Notes under the pieces: generated by a model
Seen by the model: only the letters and a program-made list of their open reading frames with translations
The model's database searches: none
What the model was told of the DNA's origin: nothing
Shown: one piece after another, positions 17,949 to 27,347 of the stretch
How positions within the stretch are numbered: the stretch's first letter is position 1
Layout: each line of letters starts with the position of its first letter
Position numbers and translations under genes: made by a program
NCBI RefSeq assembly: GCF_000265405.1
Contig: NC_018010.1
Span: forward strand, 3,121,501 to 3,185,500
DNA from: Belliella baltica DSM 15883
GTDB taxonomy: Bacteria; Bacteroidota; Bacteroidia; Cytophagales; Cyclobacteriaceae
Length of the DNA: 64,000 nt
Reading direction: 5' to 3'

Positions 17949-18772
17949 ATGAGTTCAATTCCATTATCCAAGATCTTAATTAGTTTGGCTTTATATAATT
18001 GACCTATTGACTGCTTAAAGTGTTTTTTACTCATTCCCAGCAACTCTTTAATAGACTCAGGGGATGATTTATCATGAAGGGGCAAGAATTTCTTCACTTT
18101 TAAAACAGTAAGGATTTTTTCAGCCCCTTCTTCATATTTTTCTCTTCCTATTGGCTCAATTCTAAGATCCAATTTGCCGTCTTCTCTTCGTTTTTTTACA
18201 AAAGCTCGTATTTTATCACCTAATTCTAAAGGAATAAAAACTTCATTTTTGTATAATAGCCCTTCAAAAGCATTTTCAATTAGCACTTTGAAACCCAAAT
18301 CCGTTTCAGCAAAAATTAAAGCTTCTACTTCCTGTCCTTCTTCAAACCCCCTAGTTTCTAATTCAAGAAAATCTTCATATTTACTCACCCCAATCAATCT
18401 GTCTGTCTTATAATCCAAGCAAACTCTTACAAGATATTTCGCTCCTTCTACCATGTCCACATGCATCTCTGATTTAGGAACAAACAAATCTTTTGGCAAG
18501 CCCCAGTCCATAAATGCTCCAAATCTCGTGATTTCTTTAGCTTCCATCACTGCAAATTCATCCAAAAGTGCCACCGGCCTGTTAGTCACAGCCACTGGTC
18601 TATCTTCGCTATCTGTATAAACAAAAACCTCAACTTCTTGCCCTTCTTTAAACTCTTCTTTCAAATAACTTTTTGGCAACAAGACCTCTTCACCATCGTG
18701 AAGCGCCAAATATGCCCCATTAGCAGTGAACCTATTGATCAACAGACTATTGATTTTCCCCAATTCTTTCAT
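17945..18772 (-). CDS. CvfB-type S1 RNA-binding protein
   Basis: A 275-residue protein made of three to four consecutive S1-like OB domains and a C-terminal winged-helix-like part. It has ANGAYLALHDGEEVLLPKSY at the start, RFGAFMDWGLPKDLFVPKSE in the second repeat, and a final LGMSKKHFKQSIGQLYKA helix-turn-helix. This is the CvfB/YitL arrangement. CvfB binds RNA and influences virulence-gene expression in firmicutes; in Bacteroidota the role is not established. It stands alone, and its stop overlaps that of the convergent ArsC-like gene. Confidence 0.85.
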   Translation of the reverse strand: MKELGKINSLLINRFTANGAYLALHDGEEVLLPKSYLKEEFKEGQEVEVFVYTDSEDRPVAVTNRPVALLDEFAVMEAKEITRFGAFMDWGLPKDLFVPKSEMHVDMVEGAKYLVRVCLDYKTDRLIGVSKYEDFLELETRGFEEGQEVEALIFAETDLGFKVLIENAFEGLLYKNEVFIPLELGDKIRAFVKKRREDGKLDLRIEPIGREKYEEGAEKILTVLKVKKFLPLHDKSSPESIKELLGMSKKHFKQSIGQLYKAKLIKILDNGIELI

Positions 18773-18926
18773 GTCGCAAAGGTAAGTAAATTACTTGAAG
18801 TAGAAATTGGAAAAGGGGGTGAATCAATTTAGATTTGAAGGCTGAATAGCAATTAATCTTCAAGCTGAAAAGACAATTTTTGACTTTGCTTGTTAATCAT
18901 ACAGTTCATATAAACCCATATTATAC

Positions 18927-19817
18927 ATGAAAAATATAGCAGTAATCGGCTCAGGAACGATGGGAAATGGAATTGCGCATGTTTTTGCTCAATTTGATTA
19001 CAAAGTTTCCTTGATCGATATCAATCAAAATGCACTCGAAAAAGCTTTGGCCACTATTGGTAAAAATTTAGATAGACAGGTTTCTAAAGGTTTACTTTCA
19101 GAATCGGATAAATCCAAAGCACTTTCAAATATTACTACTTTCACTAAAACAGAGGATGGAGTAAAGGATGCAGATTTGGTGGTGGAGGCAGCTACTGAAA
19201 ATGTAAATATCAAACTCGAAATTTTTCGGGAATTGGATAAAATCTGTCCTGCTCATACGATTCTCGCTTCCAATACTTCTTCGATTTCAATTACAAAGAT
19301 TGGTGCAGTGACTTCCCGCCCGGATAAAGTCATCGGAATGCACTTTATGAACCCCGTTCCTGTGATGAAATTGATTGAAGTGATCAGAGGTTACGCGACT
19401 TCTGACGAGGTTACTAATGGAATCATGGAATTGTCTCGTAAACTTGAAAAAGTCCCTGTTGAAGTAAACGACTATCCTGGTTTTGTAGCGAACAGGATTT
19501 TGATGCCAATGATCAATGAAGCTATTTATACCCTTTATGAAAGTGTAGCAGGAGTTGAGGAAATTGATACGGTGATGAAATTAGGAATGGCGCATCCAAT
19601 GGGACCATTGCAACTTGCAGATTTCATCGGTTTGGACGTTTGTCTTTCTATCTTAAGAGTACTTCATGATGGTTTTGGAAATCCTAAATATTCCCCTTGC
19701 CCACTTTTGGTGAATATGGTGGAAGCAGGATACAAGGGCGCAAAAACGGGAGAAGGTTTCTATAAATACACTCATGGAAGCAAAGAAGTCGTCGTTTCTT
19801 CTCAATTCAAAAAATAA
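18927..19817 (+). CDS. hbd: 3-hydroxybutyryl-CoA dehydrogenase
   Basis: A 296-residue protein of standard length. The Rossmann motif AVIGSGTMGNGIAHVFA binds NAD. The family signature HFMNPVPVMKLIEVIRG contains the catalytic His, and NTSSISIT plus the C-terminal PMGPLQLADFIGLDV domain complete it. It interconverts 3-hydroxyacyl-CoA and 3-oxoacyl-CoA in beta-oxidation or butanoate metabolism. It stands by itself here and is followed after a 66-base gap by the deoxynucleoside kinase, with no obvious functional link. Confidence 0.93.
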   Translation: MKNIAVIGSGTMGNGIAHVFAQFDYKVSLIDINQNALEKALATIGKNLDRQVSKGLLSESDKSKALSNITTFTKTEDGVKDADLVVEAATENVNIKLEIFRELDKICPAHTILASNTSSISITKIGAVTSRPDKVIGMHFMNPVPVMKLIEVIRGYATSDEVTNGIMELSRKLEKVPVEVNDYPGFVANRILMPMINEAIYTLYESVAGVEEIDTVMKLGMAHPMGPLQLADFIGLDVCLSILRVLHDGFGNPKYSPCPLLVNMVEAGYKGAKTGEGFYKYTHGSKEVVVSSQFKK

Positions 19818-19883
19818 TTGTTTATCAAATAAAAATCAGAAAGAGGCAATTTTGACTTGTCTCTTTCCTCTTCTTTTATCAGA

Positions 19884-20501
19884 ATGCATATAGCAGTATC
19901 AGGAAATATCGGTAGCGGAAAAACAACACTTACAGAGAAATTAGCGAAACATTATGGTTGGAAAGCCGAATTTGAGGCCGTGGATAACAATCCATATCTG
20001 GCTGATTTTTATGAAGACATGAAGCGATGGTCTTTTCACCTGCAAGTTTACTTTTTGAATAGCCGATTCAATCAAATCAATGTCATTCAAAATAGTGATT
20101 TGTCTATCATTCAAGATCGAACGATCTATGAAGATGCCTATATTTTTGCAGCCAATTTGTATAAATCAAACTTGATCAGTCAGAGGGATTATGATAATTA
20201 TCTGAACTTGTTCCATTCGATGATCAATTTTGTGAAAGCTCCTGATCTTTTGATTTATCTGAAAGCAGATATTCCAAAACTCGTCGGGCAAATCGAAAAA
20301 AGAGGTAGAGATTATGAAAATGCTATCCGAATAGATTATTTAAAAAACCTGAATGCCCACTATGAAGAGTGGATTGCAAACTATGACAAAGGAAAATTAT
20401 TGATTGTCGATGTCAATGACATGGATTTCGTAGCCAATCAAGAAGATTTTTCTGCGATTGTAGGGCAAGTGGATCGTGAGATTTTTGGTTTGTTTTCCTA
20501 A
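19884..20501 (+). CDS. Deoxynucleoside kinase
   Basis: A 205-residue dNK-family kinase from the ATG at 19884. An upstream TTG at 19857 is open but adds an unlikely serine-rich leader. The P-loop is AVSGNIGSGKTTL at residues 4-16. The substrate-site features include the FEAVDNNPYLADFY segment, the FLNSRFNQ helix and the DRTIYEDAYIFA (D/E-R-S/T) motif. The lid contains KRGRDYENAI. It phosphorylates deoxyadenosine/deoxyguanosine or pyrimidine deoxynucleosides for salvage; specificity cannot be assigned by eye. Confidence 0.88.
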   Translation: MHIAVSGNIGSGKTTLTEKLAKHYGWKAEFEAVDNNPYLADFYEDMKRWSFHLQVYFLNSRFNQINVIQNSDLSIIQDRTIYEDAYIFAANLYKSNLISQRDYDNYLNLFHSMINFVKAPDLLIYLKADIPKLVGQIEKRGRDYENAIRIDYLKNLNAHYEEWIANYDKGKLLIVDVNDMDFVANQEDFSAIVGQVDREIFGLFS

Positions 20502-20511
20502 AATTACTTAA

Positions 20512-20779
20512 CAGTGATTAGTTAATAGTTGATTAGTTATTAGTGAATAGTGGATTTATTTATTGGTGGATTAGTTAATAGTGGATTGGGTTATCGGTGG
20601 ATTGGGTGATCAGTCAATTAGGGAATAGTAAATTGAGCTATATGAGTTGATAGTTGTCTAAATTATTGGTCGATTAGTTACTAAATCATCTACTCAAAAA
20701 CCAATCAACTATTTTACTTAATTAACCAATAACTAAATCAACTATTTCACTGAATTAACTAATAACTAATTATTAAATA
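20512..20779. repeat. Degenerate short-word repeat region with long imperfect inverted symmetry
   Basis: The 320-base gap between the dNK gene and the minus-strand gene at 20822 is filled with variants of the words GTTAATAGTTGATTAG, GTTATTAGTGAATAGT and GTGGATTGGGTTAT on the left, and with their reverse complements (AACTAATAACTAAT, ACCAATAACTAAATCAACT) on the right. The left and right halves could fold into one long, very AT-rich hairpin. The same vocabulary occurs briefly at 15051-15085. No coding potential is seen. Confidence 0.6.
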
Positions 20780-20821
20780 AAATAAGTCTTTAAAACTAAT
20801 CCAAAGCTTAAAGATTAATCA

Positions 20822-21511
20822 TTAAACTAACTTCCGAAATAACCAATTTTTGATTGCCTGAAAGGTCTCTTCTTTTGGATTGAGAAGCAAATCGTCAATT
20901 TTCTTCAAGCTTCCTCCTGTCATGATATTTTCGTAAACAGGAATTCTTATCAGTTTATATCCATGAAGTCTAGTCAGCAAATCGTATTGGGCGTCATTGT
21001 AAGCGTTGAGTTTCCAACCTGAACTTCCATTTCCAGATAAGTCTCCAGGCTCCTCAGATTTACCGAAAACCTTTTCTGCAATTGGTGGCCCATACCAAAC
21101 CCGCTCTTGCAAACCAGATTTCAAACAATCCTTTTCAAAAGTCCTGCAAAGTCGCTTGTAAGCATCCGACCAAGTAAATGAAAAAGTTTCATAAAGATCA
21201 GATTTCAAAGTAGATAATCTATATCTATTGAAGTGAACTGAATCGTCATAGATGAATAAAAATCTATTGATTTTAAAATCAAATTTGAGTCTTTCCAATA
21301 AAGGAAGGTGATGTACACTCCCTCCTAAAGAATCAAAAATTTCAGTTAATAACTCGTCACCTTTTCCCTTTAAATATTCAGAATTAACTTCCAGACGGAA
21401 ATCTTCCTCTATCTGATATTCAGAATCTTTTAAAATTTGGATCAGATGATCGACTTTTATTTGATGCAATTGATTTAGGGTTTTGATGAGCCCTCTCGCA
21501 AGATTTCCCAA
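20822..21511 (-). CDS. Conserved hypothetical protein in DUF2452 operon
   Basis: A 229-residue soluble protein. It contains an FLFIYDDSVHFNRYRLSTLK strand region and a Gly/Trp segment (GSSGWKLNAYNDAQYDLL), but no known motif or membrane segment. Its start overlaps the end of the DUF2452 gene by 37 bases in another frame, so the two are coexpressed. I do not recognise the family. Conserved Trp, Tyr and Asp-Asp positions suggest a structured enzyme or binding protein. Confidence 0.55.
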   Translation of the reverse strand: MGNLARGLIKTLNQLHQIKVDHLIQILKDSEYQIEEDFRLEVNSEYLKGKGDELLTEIFDSLGGSVHHLPLLERLKFDFKINRFLFIYDDSVHFNRYRLSTLKSDLYETFSFTWSDAYKRLCRTFEKDCLKSGLQERVWYGPPIAEKVFGKSEEPGDLSGNGSSGWKLNAYNDAQYDLLTRLHGYKLIRIPVYENIMTGGSLKKIDDLLLNPKEETFQAIKNWLFRKLV

Positions 21512-21945
21512 GTGTGGTCAGCGAGAAGTTTGATTTCAGCTACAAAGCTAGCAAAACCTTTTTTCCTTCCCCATTCTTCAGGTGCAATCATGCTCAAAAA
21601 GTCTGTACCTTCCTCTTTTTCATACAAATAATAAATATGATTGATCAATGGCTCGAAGCTGATACTTGCTTGATAAATTCTTTCAGAAACTTCAACTCTT
21701 TTTTGAATCAACTTTGCTTGATCTGCGAGTAATTGCATCTGTTTATAGATTTGAGCCATTTGCATATCGGTCTGCGAATGCATGGCTGAAACTGCCCTTC
21801 CAGTGATTTTACCTTTGTCCTCGGGACGAATGATTGCTCCACCAGAAGTGTGCGCATAAGGAAGAAGACCAGGGTTTTCTGCCGTCATTTCTTTCATGCG
21901 ATCTAAATCTATTTTATCAACGTCTATTTTTTGCTTTTTACTCAT
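21475..21945 (-). CDS. DUF2452 domain protein
   Basis: A 156-residue protein with the DUF2452 core: NPGLLPYAHTSGGAIIRPED, then GRAVSAMHSQTDMQMAQIY and the helical QLLADQAKLIQKRVEVSERIY. The function is unknown. It is the middle gene of a tight three-gene unit: a 53-residue membrane peptide upstream whose stop overlaps this ATG (ATGAGTAA), and the 229-residue protein downstream. A short coiled-coil is likely at residues 60-95. Confidence 0.8.
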   Translation of the reverse strand: MSKKQKIDVDKIDLDRMKEMTAENPGLLPYAHTSGGAIIRPEDKGKITGRAVSAMHSQTDMQMAQIYKQMQLLADQAKLIQKRVEVSERIYQASISFEPLINHIYYLYEKEEGTDFLSMIAPEEWGRKKGFASFVAEIKLLADHTWEILREGSSKP

Positions 21946-22099
21946 TTGCTTTTATGCTATCACTTGGAGCTATTCTTTCTTTTAAATTTCCCTTTGCACC
22001 TGGAAAAGTAGTACGAGTAGATATGTCATAACCTATCCACATCATGGCAAGTAAAAACAAACCTGCGATTATCAGAAAGATGAGCTTATTTTTATTCAT
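21938..22099 (-). CDS. Small single-helix membrane protein (53 aa)
   Basis: On the minus strand, an ATG at 22099 opens a 53-residue frame ending TAA at 21938. A basic start (MNKNK) is followed by one membrane helix (LIFLIIAGLFLLAMMWIG) and a polar tail (TFPGAKGNLKERIAPSDS). The stop overlaps the DUF2452 ATG as ATGAGTAA, the arrangement of translational coupling. The hydrophobic pattern and coupling support a real gene. It may anchor a DUF2452 complex to the membrane, which is inference only. Confidence 0.6.
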   Translation of the reverse strand: MNKNKLIFLIIAGLFLLAMMWIGYDISTRTTFPGAKGNLKERIAPSDSIKANE

Positions 22100-22186
22100 A
22101 TTTATCGGTATCCTAACAGCTATTTGTTGTAAACGGTTTTAATTTATGCAAAAATACTAGATTCCTATTAGATAAAAATGACACAT

Positions 22187-22756
22187 TTAGACTTTTCTAC
22201 TCATCCAAAATGCAGTTACAACGCCTACACAAGCACCTGCTAGGTGTGATTCCCAGGAAACCCTGCCACTTCCTGGAACTACACCATAAAATATACTTCC
22301 ATAAAAAAGGAGAATAAAAGCTGAAATAGCTAAGGTTTTATAAGTTCCTTTGAACAATCCCAAAAAGATCATAAAAAATACCAATCCATAAATCAAACCA
22401 CTCGCTCCAATATGAATATACGGTCTCGCAGCAAGCCAAACGATACTATTTGTGATAAGCAAGCAACTTAAAAAAACTTGATTTGCAATATGATCATAAA
22501 AGAAATAAAGCATTGTAGTGAGTACAAAAAATGGTAACAAATTTGTAATTAAATGTATATGATTTCCATGTAAAAAAGGGGAGAATATAATACCTGGAAG
22601 ATGAATCAAACTCAATGGAAAAATCCCTAGAAAATTCAACCTGATATTGAAACTTACCTCCAATAAAAAAACAAGAATCATCAAAAGAGAAAGTCTTGAG
22701 GATACCACCAAGCTTTCACGGATGTTTTTCACATATTTTCTATTCTTGATTTTCAT
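22187..22756 (-). CDS. Rhomboid-family intramembrane serine protease
   Basis: A 189-residue protein with about six membrane helices. The catalytic dyad is Ser119 in HIGASGLIYG and His171 in SWESHLAGACVGV. The oxyanion-side H-x-x-x-N motif is in GNHIHLITN (Asn72). It is shorter than GlpG and lacks a cytosolic domain. It cleaves membrane-spanning substrates within the bilayer; the substrate is unknown. It stands alone, about 90 bases before the partner-less 53-residue gene on the same strand. Confidence 0.88.
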   Translation of the reverse strand: MKIKNRKYVKNIRESLVVSSRLSLLMILVFLLEVSFNIRLNFLGIFPLSLIHLPGIIFSPFLHGNHIHLITNLLPFFVLTTMLYFFYDHIANQVFLSCLLITNSIVWLAARPYIHIGASGLIYGLVFFMIFLGLFKGTYKTLAISAFILLFYGSIFYGVVPGSGRVSWESHLAGACVGVVTAFWMSRKV

Positions 22757-22865
22757 TTTATCTGAAATTAAAAAAAATGTTTAACTTTCGCTTATGAGTT
22801 GTTCTTTCAAATTTTAAAGTCAACTCCCACACACTTTCTAATGTTTACTACCCAGGCTAATATCT

Positions 22866-23198
22866 ATGTACGAATTAATTAATGCACAAACAATTTTTCA
22901 ATACTTTGGTGATGATGATAAAGAAATGATCAGAGAAATGATTCAAATAATTTTGGATACAAATCTTCATGACCTCAAGCAATTAGATGTGCATTATTCT
23001 GAAAAAGATTTTGTAACAGTCAAAAAAAAGTGCCATAAAGCAAAACCAAGTATGAGCTACATAGGTGCTATAGACACCAGAAAAATGCTCGAAGCTATAG
23101 AAGCTGATTTAGAAAATTCATATCCAATCTATGAAACTTTAATTAGTAATATTGAAATAATTGAGAAGGAGCTGAATGATTTTCTTGAAAAACTCTAA
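22866..23198 (+). CDS. Stand-alone histidine phosphotransfer (HPt) protein
   Basis: A 110-residue all-helical protein. The phospho-acceptor His57 lies in VKKKCHKAKPSMSYIGA, the H-x-x-K-x-S form of the HPt motif, followed by a long helix LLEAIE-like and an acidic C-terminus. It would relay phosphate between a hybrid kinase and a response regulator, but neither is adjacent, so its partners are elsewhere. Confidence 0.75.
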   Translation: MYELINAQTIFQYFGDDDKEMIREMIQIILDTNLHDLKQLDVHYSEKDFVTVKKKCHKAKPSMSYIGAIDTRKMLEAIEADLENSYPIYETLISNIEIIEKELNDFLEKL

Positions 23199-23281
23199 TC
23201 TCTTATAATTTCTTAACCACCCATACTTTTTTGCCTGTTCTTTCTATTTGAATGCTTATTATTGAAAAAAAATATAAGCAT

Positions 23282-25645
23282 ATGAGAAAGATTACTTCGA
23301 TTGTATTTATTTTATTCTTTTTATCCAGCATTGGATATGCTCAAAGTGAACTGAGCATTGAAAAAATTATGAAAGATCCCAAATGGATGGGAAACTTCCC
23401 TTCTAACATTCGATGGGATGATCAAAGTAAACATATCATTTTTAATTATAACCCCGAAGGGAATCCATCTGATTCTTTATATAAAATCGCTGTTAGCAAA
23501 ACTGATCAAATCGAGAAAGTCACTTTAGAAGAGCAGCGCGCATTTATTCCTTCTTTTGCCAACAGCAACCTAGCACAAACCAAGAAAGTGTATGTTAGAA
23601 ATGGAGAAATAATTCTAGTTGAAGTCTCTTCTGGGAAGAAAACTTCGCTCCTGAATTGGGGTGATAGAATCAGTACACCACGGTTTTTAGCTAATGAAAA
23701 CAGAATTTCCTTTGAATCAGGAGGAAATTTATATGTTCTTGATATTGATAGCGGGAAAATTAATAGAGTAACAAATATCAATTCCGGAAATAAAAGAATT
23801 TCTAGAGAAGGATCAAAAATCAACGATAGAGAGATTTCTCTGAGAGAAGAAAATCTTGAATTGTTACAAGTTGTCAAAGAACGAGAAGAAAATAGAGAAA
23901 GCTCAAGAGCTTATAGAGAAGCTACTGCTGAAGCTGAGCCTTTTGCCTATTACCTAGGAGACAAATCAGCTTCTTCACTCCAATTGAGCCCTGATGAAAA
24001 ATTCACTACTTTTAATTTGATAACTAGAGCTGAAAATAAAAGAACCGTCGTTCCTGACTACACCCATGTCTCTGGATACACCACAGATATCAATACCAGA
24101 TCAAAAGTAGGTGACGAGCCGACTAAAGTTGAATTGGCACTTTATGATATCCAAAATGAAAAAGTAACAATAATTGATGCGAGTACACTACCTGGAATCC
24201 AAGATTTGCCAGATTACACAAAGGATTATCCAGAGAAAAATTGGGAAGTGAAAGACAGAAATGTAACCTTCTCCTCTCCTATTTTTTCCAATGATGGCAA
24301 ATTTGCGATTGTCAATATCAGATCTTCGGACAACAAAGACAGATGGATAGCGCAATTGGATTTGAATACTGCTGAACTTAAAGTGCTGGATAGACAAAGG
24401 GATGAAGCCTGGGTGGCAGGTCCTGGTGTTGGTTCTGCTTATGGAGGAGGAACTTTAGGTTGGCTACCAGATAACAAGCACATTTATTTCCAGTCAGAAG
24501 AAAGTGGTTACTCGCATCTTTACATTTTGGATGTGACAACTGGAAGCAAGAAAGCACTGACGAGTGGAAAGTTTGAAGTTTTCAATCCATTTATTTCAAA
24601 GGATCAAAAATCGTGGTACTTAACGACTTCAGAAGTGCATCCTGGGGAAAGACATTTTTATAAAATGCCTCTAATGGGCGGGAAAATGGAGAAATTAACC
24701 AGTATGACTGGCAATAATGATGTAAGCCTTTCACCTGATGAAAAGCATATGGCAATCCTTTATTCTTACAGCAACAAGCCTTGGGAATTATTCCTAAAAC
24801 CAAACAATGCTAAAGCAGAGTCCAAGCAATTGACTTCAGGTCAAAGTGAGGAATTTAAAGCTTATAATTGGAAAGATCCTGAGTTGGTTAATTTCACAGC
24901 TCAAGATGGAGCTTCTGTTCCTGCAAGACTCTATAAACCAAACCCTGAGAAGAGCAATGGAGCAGCTGTCATTTTTGTCCATGGTGCTGGCTATCTTCAA
25001 AATGTCCACAAATGGTGGTCTAGTTATTTTAGAGAATATATGTTCCATAATCTTTTGACTGATTTGGGCTATACAGTTTTAGATATTGATTACAGAGGTT
25101 CTGCTGGTTATGGGAGAGATTGGAGAACAGGAATTTATCGTCACATGGGAGGAAAAGACTTATCAGATCAAGTTGATGGTGCTAAATATTTGGTTGCACA
25201 GCATGGTGTAGATCCAGAGAGAGTTGGTCTTTATGGAGGTAGTTATGGCGGGTTTATAACTTTGATGGCTCTTTTCAATGAACCCGATACATTCAAATCA
25301 GGTGCAGCATTACGTTCTGTAACAGATTGGGCACATTATAACCATGGTTACACTTCCAATATTCTCAATGAACCCTTCAATGATCCAATTGCATACAAGC
25401 GTTCTTCACCAATCTATTTTGCAGAAGGATTGAAAGGGAATCTTTTGATCGCTCACGGTATGATTGATACGAATGTTCACTTTCAGGATGTAGTACGACT
25501 TGCACAGAGACTAATTGAATTGGAAAAAGACAATTGGGAAATGGCCGTCTATCCAGTAGAAGATCATGGTTTTGTAGAACCAAGTAGTTGGACTGATGAG
25601 TACAAGCGTATTCTGAAATTATTCAATACTACCCTTTTAGATTAA
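23282..25645 (+). CDS. S9 family prolyl oligopeptidase-type peptidase
   Basis: A 787-residue exported peptidase from the ATG at 23282. That start gives the signal peptide MRKITSIVFILFFLSS ending GYAQ; an upstream in-frame ATG at 23252 would precede it with charged residues. An N-terminal beta-propeller with WD40-like PD40 repeats (LSPDEK occurs twice) is followed by the alpha/beta hydrolase domain. The nucleophile is in GLYGGSYGGFITLM, the Asp in AHGMIDTNVHF and the His in PVEDHGFVEP. It is probably a DPP-IV/acylaminoacyl peptidase-like enzyme for peptide use in the periplasm. The ggt gene starts one base after its stop, so the two form an operon for peptide and glutathione breakdown. Confidence 0.92.
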   Translation: MRKITSIVFILFFLSSIGYAQSELSIEKIMKDPKWMGNFPSNIRWDDQSKHIIFNYNPEGNPSDSLYKIAVSKTDQIEKVTLEEQRAFIPSFANSNLAQTKKVYVRNGEIILVEVSSGKKTSLLNWGDRISTPRFLANENRISFESGGNLYVLDIDSGKINRVTNINSGNKRISREGSKINDREISLREENLELLQVVKEREENRESSRAYREATAEAEPFAYYLGDKSASSLQLSPDEKFTTFNLITRAENKRTVVPDYTHVSGYTTDINTRSKVGDEPTKVELALYDIQNEKVTIIDASTLPGIQDLPDYTKDYPEKNWEVKDRNVTFSSPIFSNDGKFAIVNIRSSDNKDRWIAQLDLNTAELKVLDRQRDEAWVAGPGVGSAYGGGTLGWLPDNKHIYFQSEESGYSHLYILDVTTGSKKALTSGKFEVFNPFISKDQKSWYLTTSEVHPGERHFYKMPLMGGKMEKLTSMTGNNDVSLSPDEKHMAILYSYSNKPWELFLKPNNAKAESKQLTSGQSEEFKAYNWKDPELVNFTAQDGASVPARLYKPNPEKSNGAAVIFVHGAGYLQNVHKWWSSYFREYMFHNLLTDLGYTVLDIDYRGSAGYGRDWRTGIYRHMGGKDLSDQVDGAKYLVAQHGVDPERVGLYGGSYGGFITLMALFNEPDTFKSGAALRSVTDWAHYNHGYTSNILNEPFNDPIAYKRSSPIYFAEGLKGNLLIAHGMIDTNVHFQDVVRLAQRLIELEKDNWEMAVYPVEDHGFVEPSSWTDEYKRILKLFNTTLLD

Positions 25646-25646
25646 G

Positions 25647-27347
25647 ATGAAAATTAGATCTATAATCAGTTTTGCTCTTGTTGTACTTCTATTTCTTTCA
25701 TCTTGCGATAAACCTGTAGAAAGGGAAGTTACAAGAGGTTTGATTGCACAAAAGGCCATGGTCGTGTCTGCAAGAAAGGAGGCTTCAGAAATTGGACTTT
25801 CAATCCTTCAGAGAGGAGGAAATGCTTTTGATGCGATGGTTGCTACAGAACTTTCATTAGCTATTGCATTTCCATTTGCAGGGAATCTTGGAGGAGGAGG
25901 TTTTATGGTTTATAGAATGGCTGATGGAAGTATCGGTTCTATAGATTATCGAGAAAAAGCACCTATGGCAGCTACAAGAGATATGTATCTTGACGAAAGC
26001 GGTGAAGTAATCCCCAGATTAAGCACTACAGGAGCATTAGCTGTTGGCGTTCCGGGGACGATTGCCGGTATTCTGGAAGTTCATAGAAAATTTGGAACAC
26101 TTCCACTTGAAGAAATTTTAGCACCAGTTATTCAATTTGCAGAAAAAGGTGCAGCAGTAACAGAAAAACAAGCTTCAGGCCTTCGTAGTAATAGAAATAT
26201 TATTGCTGAAGTTAGTGGAGAAAACTCCCTTTTTGCCCAAGAGTTTAATGTAGGTGATACGATCAAATACCCTGCTTTAGCTGAGACCTTGAGAAGAATC
26301 GCTAAAAATGGTAGGGATGAATTCTATAAAGGTGAAACTGCAGAGAGATTGGTTCGATTTCTTCAAGAAAAAGGTGGAATCATCACCATGGAAGATTTGG
26401 CTTCTTATGAAGCACAATGGAGAGAACCAATTGTCTTCGATTACAGAAGTCATAAAATCATCTCAATGGCACCTCCGAGCAGCGGAGGTGTCACGATTGC
26501 ACAGATATTCGGTATGATCGAAGAGTTTGATCTAAAATCAATGGAGCATAATTCACCAGAATATATCCAAGTGTTAGTAGAAGCTGAACGAAGAGCTTAT
26601 GCAGATAGGAATTACTACTTAGGAGATCCTGATTTTGTGGAAGTTCCGGTAGCTCAAATGTTGGATAAAGCCTATCTGAAATCTCGCATGTCAACTTTTA
26701 CCAAGGAAAAAGCAACGCTTTCCTCTGAAGTTGCTCAGGGAAGCATTCAGTTTCAGGAAAGTGATGAGACTACACACTACTCTATATTAGATCAATTTGG
26801 AAATGCTTTAGCCATCACAACTACGCTCAATGGTGCATTTGGCTCAAAGTTGTTTTGTGATGATTTGGGTTTTTTCTTGAACAACGAGATGGACGATTTC
26901 TCCGCAAAAGCAGGAGTTCCCAATATGTTTGGGCTGATTGGTGCTGAGGCGAATAAAATTGAACCTGGAAAACGAATGCTTAGCTCCATGACACCTACTT
27001 TGGTGGAAAAAGATGGGCAGCTATTAATGATTGTGGGAACGCCTGGTGGATCTACCATTATAACTTCGGTAGTTCAGACGATTCTCAATGTAATCGAGTT
27101 TGATATGGGTATGCAAGAAGCCGTTAATGCAGCTAGATTTCATCATCAGTGGCTGCCTGATGAGATCAGATTTGAAAAAGAAGTATTTACACAAGAAACC
27201 TTGGAAAAGCTTAAAGCAAAAGGCTATCTGATCAATGAGTCTCCTTCACCCATCATCGGAAAAGTCGATGCAATTTTGGTATTAAAAGACGGTAAGTTGG
27301 AAGGTGGTGCTGATCCTAGAGGTGATGATACGGCTGTTGGGTATTGA
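25647..27347 (+). CDS. ggt: Gamma-glutamyltransferase (lipoprotein form)
   Basis: A 566-residue protein. The N-terminus is a lipoprotein signal with the lipobox LFLSSC (Cys20). The large-subunit motif VATELSLAIAFPFAGNLGGGGF is typical. Autocleavage should occur before Thr375 in DETTHYSILDQFGNA, exposing the catalytic Thr. The C-terminal substrate loop NNEMDDFS and the GTPGGSTIITSV oxyanion strand are present. It transfers or hydrolyses gamma-glutamyl groups of glutathione and related compounds in the periplasm. It follows the S9 peptidase by one base. Confidence 0.94.
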   Translation: MKIRSIISFALVVLLFLSSCDKPVEREVTRGLIAQKAMVVSARKEASEIGLSILQRGGNAFDAMVATELSLAIAFPFAGNLGGGGFMVYRMADGSIGSIDYREKAPMAATRDMYLDESGEVIPRLSTTGALAVGVPGTIAGILEVHRKFGTLPLEEILAPVIQFAEKGAAVTEKQASGLRSNRNIIAEVSGENSLFAQEFNVGDTIKYPALAETLRRIAKNGRDEFYKGETAERLVRFLQEKGGIITMEDLASYEAQWREPIVFDYRSHKIISMAPPSSGGVTIAQIFGMIEEFDLKSMEHNSPEYIQVLVEAERRAYADRNYYLGDPDFVEVPVAQMLDKAYLKSRMSTFTKEKATLSSEVAQGSIQFQESDETTHYSILDQFGNALAITTTLNGAFGSKLFCDDLGFFLNNEMDDFSAKAGVPNMFGLIGAEANKIEPGKRMLSSMTPTLVEKDGQLLMIVGTPGGSTIITSVVQTILNVIEFDMGMQEAVNAARFHHQWLPDEIRFEKEVFTQETLEKLKAKGYLINESPSPIIGKVDAILVLKDGKLEGGADPRGDDTAVGY

